From: Chamaecrista fasciculata
Taxonomy: Eukaryota; Streptophyta; Magnoliopsida; Fabales; Fabaceae
Reading direction: 5' to 3'
Length of the DNA stretch: 64,000 bases
Assembly (NCBI GenBank): GCA_003254925.1
Contig: QANZ01053421.1
Location: forward strand, 61,148 to 125,147
A program made the position numbers and the translations under genes. Positions 46,744 to 58,389 of this stretch are shown here, one piece after another. The first letter of the stretch is position 1. Each line of letters opens with the position of its first letter. The notes below the pieces were generated by a model, which made no database searches, had not been told where the DNA came from, and worked only from the letters and a program-made list of their open reading frames with translations.

Positions 46744-47819
46744 AGGTGGAAGATGAAGAGTACTCAAAAGATCTTTTGTTAATTTTTTTTTTTCTTATGA
46801 TTGGTTAATTTTTATTTGTGATTGGTTTTGGATTAATTAGTATGTTTTGTAGAATGTACCTCATGTGATGAAGAGTATGTTGTGGGGGTGTTTTGTTTAT
46901 TTTGTTGTGAAACTTTTGATGGTATATAAATATAAGGTTTTTTCTTTTGTTTAATAAAGTGTTGTTAAAATTGGACCAGTCCAACTGGTTTAACCGTTAA
47001 CCAACAACTAGAATAAGTTGATTCAATTTAAAAACTAAATTAGTAGTTAGATCAGATTGGACCGGATTAAACCGGTCAGAACCGTTGATTCAACGGTCTA
47101 ACCGCTGAACCGATGGTTCAACTCTCCATTATTATTTCTTTTTAATTTCACATTTTAACTTTTAAATAAAAAAATTAATGAAATTAGTTTTAAAGTTCAC
47201 TTAATTTATTTTATTTTTATAAAAAAATTGTTTTTTTTAACTCAAAAGAAATTTGTTTGATTTGCATAAAATTCATTAATTTTTTGTCATTGTGTGACAT
47301 ACTAACACATAATAATTTTTAAAATAAATTAATGATTTAAAGATGATAGGTAGTATTTCAATTTAATTTCTAAAAGATGTAATTATAATCTATTTGGTTC
47401 TTTTATTAAATATAATAATCAAAATTTAATGATAAATCTGATGTAATTTTAAACTTAGTTGAAATAATAAACTATTGATGTTTAGAATTAAATTTCTTAC
47501 GAAAGTTGAAATAATGTTTTAGCAAAATGACAGTTGCATTTTGAAGGACTAAATCTTATCATTCTATCTTTCAGGGAGTAAATTGAAATATTTATAATCT
47601 TTCAATGATTAAATTATTAAATTTATTTTATGTCTTATTAAGGTGTCTCGGTACATGAAGAGAAATTCTCATATAAAACATTACAATGCTTTTATTTTGA
47701 TTATCTAAAATTTCTCTCCTTTCAAACACTTGGTTCCTGTTTTGACTCACTGCAATTTAAAACTCTCGTTTTTTTTTTTAATGTTTGATTTAATTACCAT
47801 CTACAGTTATACCAAGAAA
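46744..47819. other. Gene-free AT-rich DNA
   Basis: About 46970-47115 is rich in GGACCGG/CCGGTC and AACCG words (GATCAGATTGGACCGG, GAACCGATGG) and looks like an AT-rich MITE; ends were not defined. Nothing else was seen. Confidence 0.45.
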
Positions 47820-47837
47820 GTTAGGGGTGAGGCTAAT

Positions 47838-47950
47838 GCCAGTGATTTTGCAGTATGGACCACCTGGGTTTGGGAAAACTTAAGTGGCTTATGCTCTATA
47901 TAGCTAATAAACATGGTCTTCTATTCTATCAGTATTTAGGGGAAATTTAT
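47838..47950 (+). pseudogene. Fossil of an AAA-type ATPase P-loop
   Basis: 47838-47880 reads P-V-I-L-Q-Y-G-P-P-G-F-G-K-T, a Walker A motif, followed at once by a stop. In a shifted frame V-A-Y-A-L-Y-I-A-N-K-H-G-L-L-F continues the pattern of an AAA ATPase helix. It is short and broken, so the source family cannot be named. Confidence 0.35.
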
Positions 47951-48103
47951 AGAATTCATCATAAATTGCTTATAGTTACTTGACAGCATTCAATTCTTCA
48001 ATGAGTTTTGTTGACCTTACATGATAGAAAGAAATCACATTTTATTCAGGAAATTGCTGGTAGAAAGATATTAATGAGTTGCTGGAAATGAGATACTATG
48101 TAT

Positions 48104-48642
48104 ATATATATATATGCTTTCCCCCATGTGTGTGATTCCTGTATAATCAAGATACAAACTTCGGCCTAGGTTGTTTTGTAATTCATTGCTAGAAAAGAAA
48201 AAGAGAGTTAATCTTATAGACTGCAAAAGCCCATGACGGTTAGAAATAGAACTCATGGTGGCTTTACTAGTAACAGATGTATATAATTAGAAACTCATGG
48301 TGGCCTACTACATTAAGATAAGATTGCACTGTGCATAAGAAATAAGAACAGAAAAAGAAGTCAATAAGCAAACCTATCCAGAAATTCTGAAGCAATTTGA
48401 TCCAAATAAGCAACAGGAGTGAAGGAATTTGAATTCAGAAGTGAAGTTATTTTCCAAAAGGATATCCCTGATATGATAAACTCAAGTCTGACCATTCATG
48501 CTACAGTAGCAATTTGAAGCCTTCACTGCACCTTGTTTGTCAAAAAAAAAATGGATAGGAATTTTAACAAAATCTCTGGTTTCATCTGGTAGAGGCATCT
48601 AATCAAATATGGCAGAGTTAGTTTTTGATGCAGCTTATTTAG
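48104..48642. repeat. 539-bp direct repeat, copy 1, ending at an N
   Basis: Appears identical to 49973-50511 at a constant offset of 1869 bp. It ends exactly at the single N (48643), and copy 2 continues past the same point into new sequence. This looks like an unmerged overlap or two haplotypes laid end to end rather than a genomic duplication. Confidence 0.75.
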
Positions 48643-48643
48643 N

Positions 48644-49340
48644 TTTATAATAATACCAAAATGTAAGAAAAAATAAATGAATTGGGCTTTGAAACAATTT
48701 TGCTCCAAAAAGAAAAGAAAGAACCCAGCCGACTCTTCTCCTTCTTCTTCAATCACCACATCGTTCTTCTTCTTCCTTCACTACCGCCAGCCATGGATCC
48801 TCAAATCCCAGCACCTTGTCCTCAAATGTAAGAATAGCATTTGAAGATTCCAAAACGACCGTCATCGCAACCCCAAACGACCACGTTTTCCCCTTCACCC
48901 TTCACGTCTCGCATCAAAAAGCTCGTTCTCGACGCCGTCGAAATCCTCAGAACCCAGCACTTTGAAGATTCCCTCGAAACCAACTTCGCAGAGTCCCAAA
49001 TACTTGGTTCCGATGTCGCCCATTTCGTTTTAGACCAATTGCATAACGCGGAATTAGGTTTGAAGTTCTTCGCAAACATTGGATGTTTGTGGTAACGTTT
49101 CCGATGTCGCCCAAATACTTGTTCCTCAAAACCCACGACGCTTGGATTTGAAGAAGAAGAACAAGGTGTTGGGATTTGAGGATCCATGGCCGGGGTAGTG
49201 AAGGAAGAAGAAGAAGAACAATGTGGTGATTGAAGAAGAAGGAGAAGAGTCGCTGTTGGGTTTTTTTTGTTTATGGGTAAAATTGTTTCAAAGCCAAATT
49301 CATTTATTTTTTCTTACATTTTGGTCCTATAATAAAAAGT
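48644..49340. mobile_element. Inverted-repeat element carrying a PPR-like gene fragment
   Basis: Arms of about 190 bp (48644-48832 and 49141-49338) are inverted copies: the left contains GCCATGGATCCTCAAATCCC and the right its near-complement. The spacer (48841-49095, plus strand) is open and encodes SRIKKLVLDAVEILRT, SDVAHFVLDQLHNAELGLKF, which resembles the region just before the repeats of large P-class PPR proteins. GC content and codon usage are gene-like. Capture of host coding DNA between inverted repeats is the hallmark of Pack-type elements. The left terminus is hidden by the N at 48643. Confidence 0.55.
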
Positions 49341-49571
49341 AAGGACCTTAATTCAAAAAAATAAAACTTTTAGGGCATGTAAACCAAACTTTTCTTTTTA
49401 TTTAACAAAAAAAATTGATGGAAATTGGAGGAGGACTAATGTTTGAACTTTTTGAAAATTTGAGGGACCAAAACAAAACTTTGAATAAACTTGATGGACC
49501 AAAATAGGACTTTGGCCTAGATTTTTCGTAAAACTCAGGGGGTGTCTCTGCATTTTGGCCTTTTTTTTTAT

Positions 49572-49972
49572 AAATCATGCTCATTTGTCTTTTGAGTATC
49601 TAAGGACTATTTTGATAAAGTTCATAAACTTTTGGGATTAAAGTGTAATTAAATCAGGACCTATTCAAAAGAAATCTTATGAAAAGGAGAAAAATCTATA
49701 ATATTAGAATTCTAAAGACCCTTTTATAATTACTTCTTTATGTTTTGATCCTTTTTAGTAAAGGGAAAGGACTTAAACGCATAAGAGAAAACTTTTTGGG
49801 AGATTTTTGACATTTTAACTAACATTTGCCGTTAAATACTAACAGAAAAAAACCTCAGGGTACCAAATCGCTAACGGAGCAAACCACGGGGTACCACAAT
49901 GCAAAAATTTTTCTTTCAGGGTACCAAAGGGGAACCGCCCCTAACCACAGGGTACCAAATTGCAATTTACCC
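49572..49972. mobile_element. Right half of the GGGTAAATTG palindromic element
   Basis: Matches 8830-9284 in order: CATGCTCATTTGTCTTTTGAG, GGATTAAAGTGTAATTAAATC, AAGGACTTAAACGCATAAGAG, terminal CCAAATTGCAATTTACCC. It abuts the AT repeat at the start of direct-repeat copy 2, which is probably its insertion site. Confidence 0.65.
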
Positions 49973-50511
49973 ATATATATATATGCTTTCCCCCATGTGT
50001 GTGATTCCTGTATAATCAAGATACAAACTTCGGCCTAGGTTGTTTTGTAATTCATTGCTAGAAAAGAAAAAGAGAGTTAATCTTATAGACTGCAAAAGCC
50101 CATGACGGTTAGAAATAGAACTCATGGTGGCTTTACTAGTAACAGATGTATATAATTAGAAACTCATGGTGGCCTACTACATTAAGATAAGATTGCACTG
50201 TGCATAAGAAATAAGAACAGAAAAAGAAGTCAATAAGCAAACCTATCCAGAAATTCTGAAGCAATTTGATCCAAATAAGCAACAGGAGTGAAGGAATTTG
50301 AATTCAGAAGTGAAGTTATTTTCCAAAAGGATATCCCTGATATGATAAACTCAAGTCTGACCATTCATGCTACAGTAGCAATTTGAAGCCTTCACTGCAC
50401 CTTGTTTGTCAAAAAAAAAATGGATAGGAATTTTAACAAAATCTCTGGTTTCATCTGGTAGAGGCATCTAATCAAATATGGCAGAGTTAGTTTTTGATGC
50501 AGCTTATTTAG
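49973..50511. repeat. 539-bp direct repeat, copy 2
   Basis: Identical by eye to 48104-48642. It continues into unique sequence (TCTTAATGTCCC) at 50512. No gene was recognised within it. Confidence 0.75.
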
Positions 50512-50714
50512 TCTTAATGTCCCTTAATCAATATTGAAAGGAAAAGGACTAATAAATTTTATATGTCCACCCTACTTTGACTCACTCTGAAAATTGAGCA
50601 AAAGTACAGAAGACGAAGAAAAGCAACTAATATATATATATATATATACTATAAATAATATATATAAGAAACTCTGAACATTAGGCTTAATCTTTCATCA
50701 ATTAAGAGTTAGAT

Positions 50715-51204
50715 CACGAAATGATTGTGAGTATGGATTTGATTTGAGAATAATATCTCCATAGAAGATGTGAGCAATATTTTGCAGCCTCTGTGATGTT
50801 CACCAGATGGCATTCCAATCTTACCCAAATCCAGATCCTTGTGAAGATCAAAAGAGCATAATCAGGATTTTCTGCTCATTTTTTATTCTATCAAGTAGTT
50901 CATGAGCTCTTTCACCCTCAGATTTCTTATAAAAAATTAACCCCAATTGGCAAGCAATCTCATCTTGAATCTTCGTCACATATGCAATCAAAATCACACC
51001 AAACACATTGTATCTGTGAATCCTTCTGCAAGGCTTAGGAGTGAAGTTGCGTTGAATGTCACCATTTGAACCATACACTCCAATTATGTGAGTATTAGGA
51101 TCAGCTAATGCCGTCATAAAATCATTTAAGATTGGAATTGATATGAATGAATTTGAAGAATAGGATTCAAGGACACCATGCACATAATACTCATCAGGAT
51201 CCAT
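50715..51204 (-). pseudogene. NBS-LRR disease-resistance gene fragment (NB-ARC), disabled
   Basis: An ATG at 51204 opens a frame with ILNDFMTALADPNTHIIGVY, then IQDEIACQLGLIFYKKSEG and IKNEQKILIM, the spacing of the CC-NBS-LRR NB-ARC domain. Where the P-loop GKTT should be, the sequence reads GSNGDIQRNF. At the kinase-2 motif the frame shifts: the downstream DLHKDLDLGKIGMPSGEHHR and GCKILLTSS lie in another frame, to about 50715. No LRR part was seen. It is a non-functional fragment. Confidence 0.75.
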
Positions 51205-53179
51205 AGGTACTCAATATTCATCCTGGGAATCACTAGAACGGCTCCAATTTCCTATTGAGAGATATGTATGAACAGAAATAAAACACTAGAAATATAATGT
51301 GAAGGGTGTAAGAATTACAAAAATACCTTTTGTACGGGAGATTAATGAATAAATATACACAGGATTGTTCTTCTGCAATATTGTAGAGAGGGCCTCTAGC
51401 TATTTCAGAAAGAAAGAAAGTCAGGAAGTTTGCTTCTGCAATATTATTCCAATTCAATTATGTATATATATAGCTTTAGCTTTGGAAACTGCAAGGTAGT
51501 TCCCTCGTAGGTGAAGAAGAAAAGAAATTAGCATGCAGCTTCTGATTATGCTTTTACTTTATAATGATGATGATGATAGACATGCATACATATATATACA
51601 TCCAATTCTATATCTTTTTAATATATATATATACTATTTCTATATAATCTTGCTTATGATTGATTATGCAAATATAATTGGCTTCCGTATGAAATCAAGC
51701 ATATTCATCTCCATTCCATGTTTCAACAACTTAATAAATTAAACGCAATGGAAAAGTGATCCTAAGATGAGAAAGGAACTCAGAGGAGAACATCAATCAA
51801 TTGATAATTGCAGAGCATCTAATTGAGTTACAGAGATAAGGCCATTTCAATATGTAGAGTAATGGGGCAGGTTGAAGAGGAAAAATGCCCGTTAAATACT
51901 CCACAAAGATAGTTCAAGGAAATGTGAAAATGCATGTAACTTTTCAAATGAAATAATATGAAGGAAGTAGCAAAAAGGACAAAAACAGGACCATAGTGAT
52001 AAACTGATACGTCAGTAAGTCTGAATCATTAGTCATCTTCATATTCACCTGTTTGGAAGTTGTTTATTGCATCTAAATACTCAAACCTACTAGTATGTAC
52101 TGAGATATTAGGGTGAATGCTGATTATCAGATTGTCTAAAACACACTCTCCTTGCAACAAAACAAAAGAGAATTGAAAGTTCCTCTTACTTCCCATCCTA
52201 ATGCAACTCAAAAACAGTACGAGGAAGAAATCTCACATACTATCTAATAAAACCATCAAATGACATGAATGCTTAATTCTATCATGACCTACTCTTTGAA
52301 ACTAAATAAGATTCTAATTCTCATGACATTATTCAGCTAAGTAAGGAGGAAATTGAAGAGATATCTTATTTTAGGATTTTTCTTTCTTGGATTGTTGCTG
52401 AGGAATTCCTCAAGCAAAATCCAAAAATCAGCAATATAGAATTAAGGCATACCTCTGTGGAGATTCAGATAATCATGTATTTCATTCAGTTAAACTAAAA
52501 TATCTCAGTTGAGTCTATTTCACTCATAACAACGTCTTAGATTTAGCATTATTTCTATGATAGGGTAGAAGTAAACAACTACTAAAACTCTCTTGTATTG
52601 AATATCAAATTTACCTTAGTTTTAGTTAAAAAGTGGATAATCAATAAATATCAGTATTATCATGTTTTGTCTGTAACAAGTACAACACAATCTAGAACTA
52701 GAAAATTTTATGGCAAAAAGGAATTTGTTCCACCAATTTGATCTGTCAATCTTAAAATCTATGATGTTGTTTCTAGAAGTTTTGATTGTTTTTAGTCTAA
52801 TTCTATAGGAGCTTTAAGTTTAACCAGAAACATATAAAGAAAAAGGAATAAAAAGAATTCAGGTTTAAACATAATGCCATGTAGAGAAACCAGGAGAGTT
52901 TTAGGGCAGATTCATTATATTAATAAAGATATATGTCAATTTGGACTTTGGCATCTATAAATCAAACTACTGTACATGAGCAAATAACATTAACACATGT
53001 TATGACAAGAAAACGTAGTCAAAATAATGCAAGAAAAAAAAATATGAATAGAATTGTACATATTCAAAAAGAATAAGGCCATTAAGTTTTAACTGGAAAA
53101 ATCATTCTATTGTAGACAACTTCAAATATCATCCAAAACTAGTACAATAATTAAAAAAATATGGCCTAAAGTACACGAC
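51205..53179. other. Gene-free stretch
   Basis: No coding sequence was recognised. AT microsatellites occur near 51464 and 51620. The part next to the NBS fragment may contain decayed upstream sequence of that gene. Confidence 0.5.
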
Positions 53180-55247
53180 CTAGTTTTGTCGTTTTAGAAT
53201 ACCTCTAGTGATCATTTCATGAAGTAGATTCTTTGCCTTGTCATTTTCATTTCTTTCAAAAAGCTCTCCAATAATTACTTCAAAAGTTACAAAATTAGGG
53301 AGGCAGCCATTCTCTTCCATCTTTTCAAGCAAGGTCAAAGCTTCATCAAACAAGCCCTCTTTACAAAGTCCGCTTATCATTGCAGAGTATGCATGCACAC
53401 CTAGATAATCATGATTTTCCAAGAGAACTTTAAAAATCCTATGTGCATAATTTACTTTGCCTCCCTTGCATAAACCATCGATAAGTGAAGTGTATGTATA
53501 CGCATCAGGTTGTATTCCTCAGCTGACAATTTTATTATATAATGAAACAGCTTCATCAAGATGATGCCCTTTGCCCAATGCGTCTAAAAGCATGTTATAA
53601 GTGACTATATCGGGGGGCTGACCAATATCATGCATCTCACGTACCAAACCTCCCACATGTGATAATTTCCCAAACTTGCACAAGCCATTGATGACAGATG
53701 TATATGTTATAGCATTTGGTACCAAATTTCTACTTCACATTTCCTTAAAGATATCCATGGCTTTGTTTATCATTTTACTCTTGCAATATCCATTGATCAA
53801 GATAGTATAACTAATGACATTAGGAGTCAGACCAGTTTTGACCATCTTGTCAAACAGTTGTCTTGACTCATTAACATTATTTCTTAAACAGTACCCGTCC
53901 ATTAAAGCATTGAAAGTAAAAACATCAGGTCTCTCACCAAACTTCATCATCATGGCAACCACACCTTGAGCTTCACTAATATTTCCTTCCTTACAATATG
54001 CATCAACCATTATATTAAAAGTCACCACATTAGGCTTCATGTCTCTTTCTTCGATCATCTCATTCACTAATTGAGTAGCTTCTCGCCATTGGCTCTGGCT
54101 ACAGAAACCATGGATTAGAGAGCTATACGTGACAACATCAGGGGGAATTCCCTGATCAAGCATCTCACAACACAAATTGTGTGCCTCATTTACAAAACCT
54201 TCCTTACAGAGGCCATCGATGACAGTGGAATACATGATAACATTAGGCTGAACTTCCAATTCCTTCATCCTTCGCAACAATTTTAGGGAAGCTCTTGTTT
54301 TTCCNATACCCATCCATTAAAGCATTGTATGTAACAACATTAGGTTTCTCACCAAACTTCATCATCATGGCAACCACACCTTGAGCTTCACTAATATTTC
54401 CTTCCTTACAATATGCATCAACCATTATATTAAAAGTCACCACATCAGGCTTCATGTCTCTTTCTTCGATCAACTCATTGATCAATTGAGTAGCTTCTTG
54501 CCATTGACTCTGGCTATAGAAACCATGGATTAGAGAGTTATATGTGACAACATTTGGGGGGACTCCTTGATCAAGCATCTCACAACACAAATTGTGGGCC
54601 TCATTTACAAAACCTTCCTTACATAGGCCATCGATGACAGTGGAATACATGATAACATTAGGCTTAACTTCCAGTTCCTTCATCCTTCGCAACAATTTTA
54701 GGGCAGCTCTTGTTTTTCCTGTTTTACATAGCCCATTGAGCAAGGTGCCATAACTCACTTCATTCAAAAGAAATCCTCGGGCAATCAGTTCATCGTGAAA
54801 ATGTAGTGCTTCTCCAACCCTATTAATATTACAGAGCCCTTTCATTATTGTAGTCATAGTTATGGTATTAGGATGATGACCCATCTTGAAGATCCTACCC
54901 AATATAGAGAAAGCAAAACCCAGCTGACCTAGATGGCAGTAGCAACTGATCAAGATGCTGAGAGTAACCAAATCAGGCGTCACTCCTTTTGATTCGGCTT
55001 GTGCGCAAAGTGAAATAGCGGTGGCATAGTGTTTCATCTTTACAATGGCTCCTAAAACCTTGGTAGTTTGGAATACGGAGAGTGGGGGATAATTACGGAG
55101 TATGCGATTAAACGAAGCCACAGCATCGTTGATATTATTCAGATTTGGGGAATTTGAATGAGCATAAAACTTGGAATAAGGAAAAGGAGAAAGGAAAACA
55201 TGAGATTTGGGAAAGACAAACCTTGTAGCCGTAGAAAACAACATCAT
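53180..55247 (-). pseudogene. RFL-type PPR gene, broken (two in-frame TGA, internal duplication at an N)
   Basis: The protein starts MMLFSTATRFVFPKSHVFL (ATG at 55247, possible mitochondrial presequence) and runs through many P-class PPR motifs of the Rf-like type (GLCKTGK, CEMLDQG, NALMDGY). At 54305 a single N separates two near-identical 414-bp segments (53890-54304 and 54306-54719). The frame is continuous only if the N is deleted, and even then the joined PPR motif is three residues short. Further on, TGA codons at 53735-53737 (after FKEM) and 53519-53521 (after KIVS) interrupt the same frame, which otherwise continues to TAG near 53180. Both TGAs are compatible with C-to-T change of CGA. 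It ends MITRGILKRQN. Confidence 0.85.
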
Positions 55248-55429
55248 TGCTGCTTCAGCGAACAAGAAACAAAAGATGCAATCTGTGAAATGAACGTTGG
55301 ATGCATCAATTTGTTGGGGAGATTGGTTAGATTTGGCCCTCGGGTGTTCGGCTACTTTTTGGTCTAGGTTTACAGTTCAGTGAAAATATCTGGAGTTATG
55401 AGTCATCAACACCTCAGTATATTTGTATA

Positions 55430-55707
55430 GAGTAAACTACTAAATTGGTCCATGGATTATTGACTCGCTGACAGATTGGTCCCCGAATTTAGGAAATTGA
55501 CAAATAGGTCCCCGAATTTTTCTAACATTTGTCAAATAGGTCCTTCTGTGCATGTTATTCGGGGACCTAGTTGACTAACGTTAGAAAAATTCGGGGACCT
55601 ATTTGACTCGTTAGAAAAATTCGGGGACCTATTTATCAATTTCCTAAATTCGGGGACCAATCTGTCAGCGAGCCAATAATCCAGGGACCAATTTGGTAGT
55701 TTACTCT
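55430..55707. mobile_element. MULE-like MITE, 278 bp, perfect 9-10 bp TSD
   Basis: Ends GAGTAAACTACTAAATTGG and CCAATTTGGTAGTTTACTC are inverted. ATTTGTATA precedes and follows it (55421-55429 and 55708-55716). The interior repeats TCGGGGACCTATTT three times in one orientation and inverted on the left. It lies just upstream of the PPR pseudogene. Confidence 0.75.
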
Positions 55708-55968
55708 ATTTGTATAATTGTAAGTCTATAATCCAAAGTTTGGATGTAATGAGTGATGAAATGATGATACGTGTAAGAGTTAGTTGGATGTAAATAATGG
55801 TCTTGGTAAAAAATTTATTATTTTTTAACATTAAATTATATCAATGACTATAATTATGTCACATCAGCATTTGCAAGAATCAAACTTTACATTTTAGACT
55901 AACCCATACTATATATATATATATATATACTAGTGGTTTTGCCGCTTTGCCTGCACACTAAATTACAC

Positions 55969-56499
55969 TTTAGTGTAAATTACACTTTGATACCCTATGG
56001 TTTGGTCATATTTTACTTTGATATCCTGTAGTTTAAAAAGTGACACTTGTGGTATTCTCTGTTAACACTTTGATACCTTTTGGTGTGATTTTGTAATTTT
56101 AACCATAAAAAATTTTGCAAAACTTACATATTAACCCCCAATATTTTTAAAAATTATAAACAGATCCCTGGATACATATTATCTAGGGACTAAAATGACA
56201 ACTATAAAATTTTTTTGGGGTCAAAACATAATTTTTAAAAAATATAAGACAAGATAGAATTACAAAATAGACCCAAATTTTTTTAGTTTTCACTTTAGTT
56301 CCTAGATAATATGTATCTAAGGACCTGTTTGTAATTTTCTAAAAATATTGGGGGTCAATATGTAATTTTTGCAAAATTTGTTATGGTTAAAATTACAAAA
56401 TCACACCAAAAGGGTATGAAAGTGTCACTTTTTAAACCACAAGGTACCAAAGTGAAATATGACCAAACCACAAGGTACCAAAGTTTAATTTACACTAAA
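55969..56499. mobile_element. TIR element of the ACACTTTGATACC family
   Basis: TTTAGTGTAAATTACACTTTG at the left is inverted at the right (ACCAAAGTTTAATTTACAC, then TAAA). Arms pair through GGTTTGGTCATATTTTACTT and its complement. Target duplications were not clear. A half-copy lies at 21985-22075. Confidence 0.6.
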
Positions 56500-57440
56500 T
56501 AATATATTGTTTGCTTCTTTCTCGGATTAATGAATATTTACTCTTTTATTCTTTTACAATTAAATTGTATATTTCAAATTTCTCTCAACCAAGTCCTTAA
56601 TTAATCACATATTAAACTCAAATGCTTGTCATCTTTATCAGATTGGTCCTTGGGACACAAAAAACANCAATTTGAACACAGCCTTACTCTCCACAGATCA
56701 GATACAAATAGTATAGGAGAAGAAAGAAAATCCTAGGCAACACACCCAAGACAGTAAAAAGAAGATCCAGATCTCCTATACAGTCAGATCTACAAAATAT
56801 CTAAAAAAAGATAAAGAAAACTTGGAAGATAAACCAAGAGGCAACACACCCCTCATCCCTCTCAGAGAGACAGATCTTCTAAACCCGTTTTCTTCTTTGT
56901 TTGAGCTCCACTTGCAGATCTGAAAAACATACTAAAGACAAGAAGAAAACCCTTTCCTAATGAAAGGGGGAAAACCTTCCCTAATGGAAGACAAAACCAT
57001 CCCTAATGGAGGAGAAAAGCCGCCCTGATGGAGGAGAAAGACAAAAAAACCAAACCTGAAGGACGGGGGTTACCGCCGCTGAGCAGCGGCAACCCCGGGC
57101 GCCGCAGATCTGGAGAGCGGCGAGACGGAAGCTAGAGCGAACCGGAGGGCCACCGCCGCTGAGCAGCAGCGGCCCAAGCTTCAGATCTGGTTTCGGCTGG
57201 GCTTCGGAGAGAGAGAGAGAATAAGAGGGAAATTTGAGGAGAGGAAAAATAGTGAAGACTAGGTAGATGATAAGACTAATAACGATGAGTAAGGAGAGAG
57301 GATCTCTGATCTATAGTGCCTTTTCCCACCATTTTCATTGTAGTTCTTGTAGTGAGGCATCATGTCCATCCATTTGACATCTTCTAATCCTGTTCGTCCA
57401 TGTTTTATTTAATTTTTTTTTCTCTTATTCGTTGCAAAAA
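56500..57440 (-). other. Possible leader of a LINE-like element; GC-rich hairpins
   Basis: About 57060-57180 is GC-rich with two related hairpin words (CCGCCGCTGAGCAGCGG and CCGCCGCTGAGCAGCAG). On the minus strand CAGATCTG words recur at several places. The composition resembles the 5' leader of plant LINEs, but no reverse transcriptase coding sequence was found. A single N lies at 56667. Confidence 0.3.
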
Positions 57441-58384
57441 CGACATCATGAAGTGCGCCAGTATTCTTTTTTTTTTTTCTTTCTCTCGGTCATTCTTCAC
57501 TTCTTCTTCCTCGACAAGAACGACACCATCTTCTCTTCGACAAGAACAACGCCTTTTGCACATCCAATAGCATATGTCAAGCTTGTGTGTGTCGCTGGAG
57601 AAGATTTCCACAAGGACGTGCCCGCCGAGTATGATTCCTTTTCGGTGGGTTTGATGGCCATCTTCGCCGATTTCCACATTTACCCCTCCCCACAGATGGT
57701 GTCGTTTCGTGTACTAAAAGAGGATCTTATACTTCACCTTCGTCTTGAAATCCACTCGGAAATACTTTACCGCCATTGTTTCGCAGATTTCGCCTCTTCA
57801 ATTGGTATAGTTCTGACTGGTATTTATATGGTTCGATCCTTACTAAAATTGTGATGTACAATATTGGGAATCTAATCTTCATTTGATAGATTATAATATT
57901 GGAATGATTGGTTGTCATGTGATTGAATTTACAATATTAAAATTTCTTATTCTTCTAAAAAAGAGTTCCCATTGCTGAACAACCACTAATTTGATTATGT
58001 AATAAAAAAGTGATGTATTAATCCTAAGGCAACGTTTGGAATTCTTGACAGATGAAGATCTCAAAGATATATGTTAGTTCTTTTCACTAAATCTTCAATA
58101 TTATACTTGCGATTTAGCTTCTTGAATATTAAATGCAATATTGTACCAATGCATGCCTTAATTTTGTAGCACTACTACTGTTATGGGTAATGAACTAATG
58201 AACCAATGGGTTTATATATGACCATTTTGACTGAGTAAATTATGCAATAATGTATTCAATACACAATTTTAAAGGTAAAAATTATTATATTGTCATAACA
58301 GAAAAAGTGCATATTATTTAGATCGGAAAATAACTTTTCAATTCTTTGGAGATATTAGTTTTATTGGCAAAATGTCTAGAATTT
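57441..58384. other. Unclassified stretch
   Basis: A plus-strand open frame (57432-57854) contains AYVKLVCVAGEDFHKD and SVGLMAIFADFHIYPS, protein-like but unrecognised. It is preceded by a T-run and lacks clear splice structure; it could be a gene fragment. The remainder is AT-rich. Confidence 0.35.
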
Positions 58385-58389
58385 GATAT

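Noticed and set aside
46279..46767. 162-codon minus-strand frame
   Set aside because: Antisense shadow of the second FLA gene; arginine-rich composition reflects the reversed GC-rich linker codons.
48822..49187. 121-codon minus-strand frame starting MDPQIPTPC
   Set aside because: Runs through the inverted arm and antisense of the PPR-like spacer; no domain.
57432..57854. 140-codon frame as an expressed gene
   Set aside because: Begins in a T-run, no recognisable domain, splice or promoter support; kept only as an unclassified stretch.
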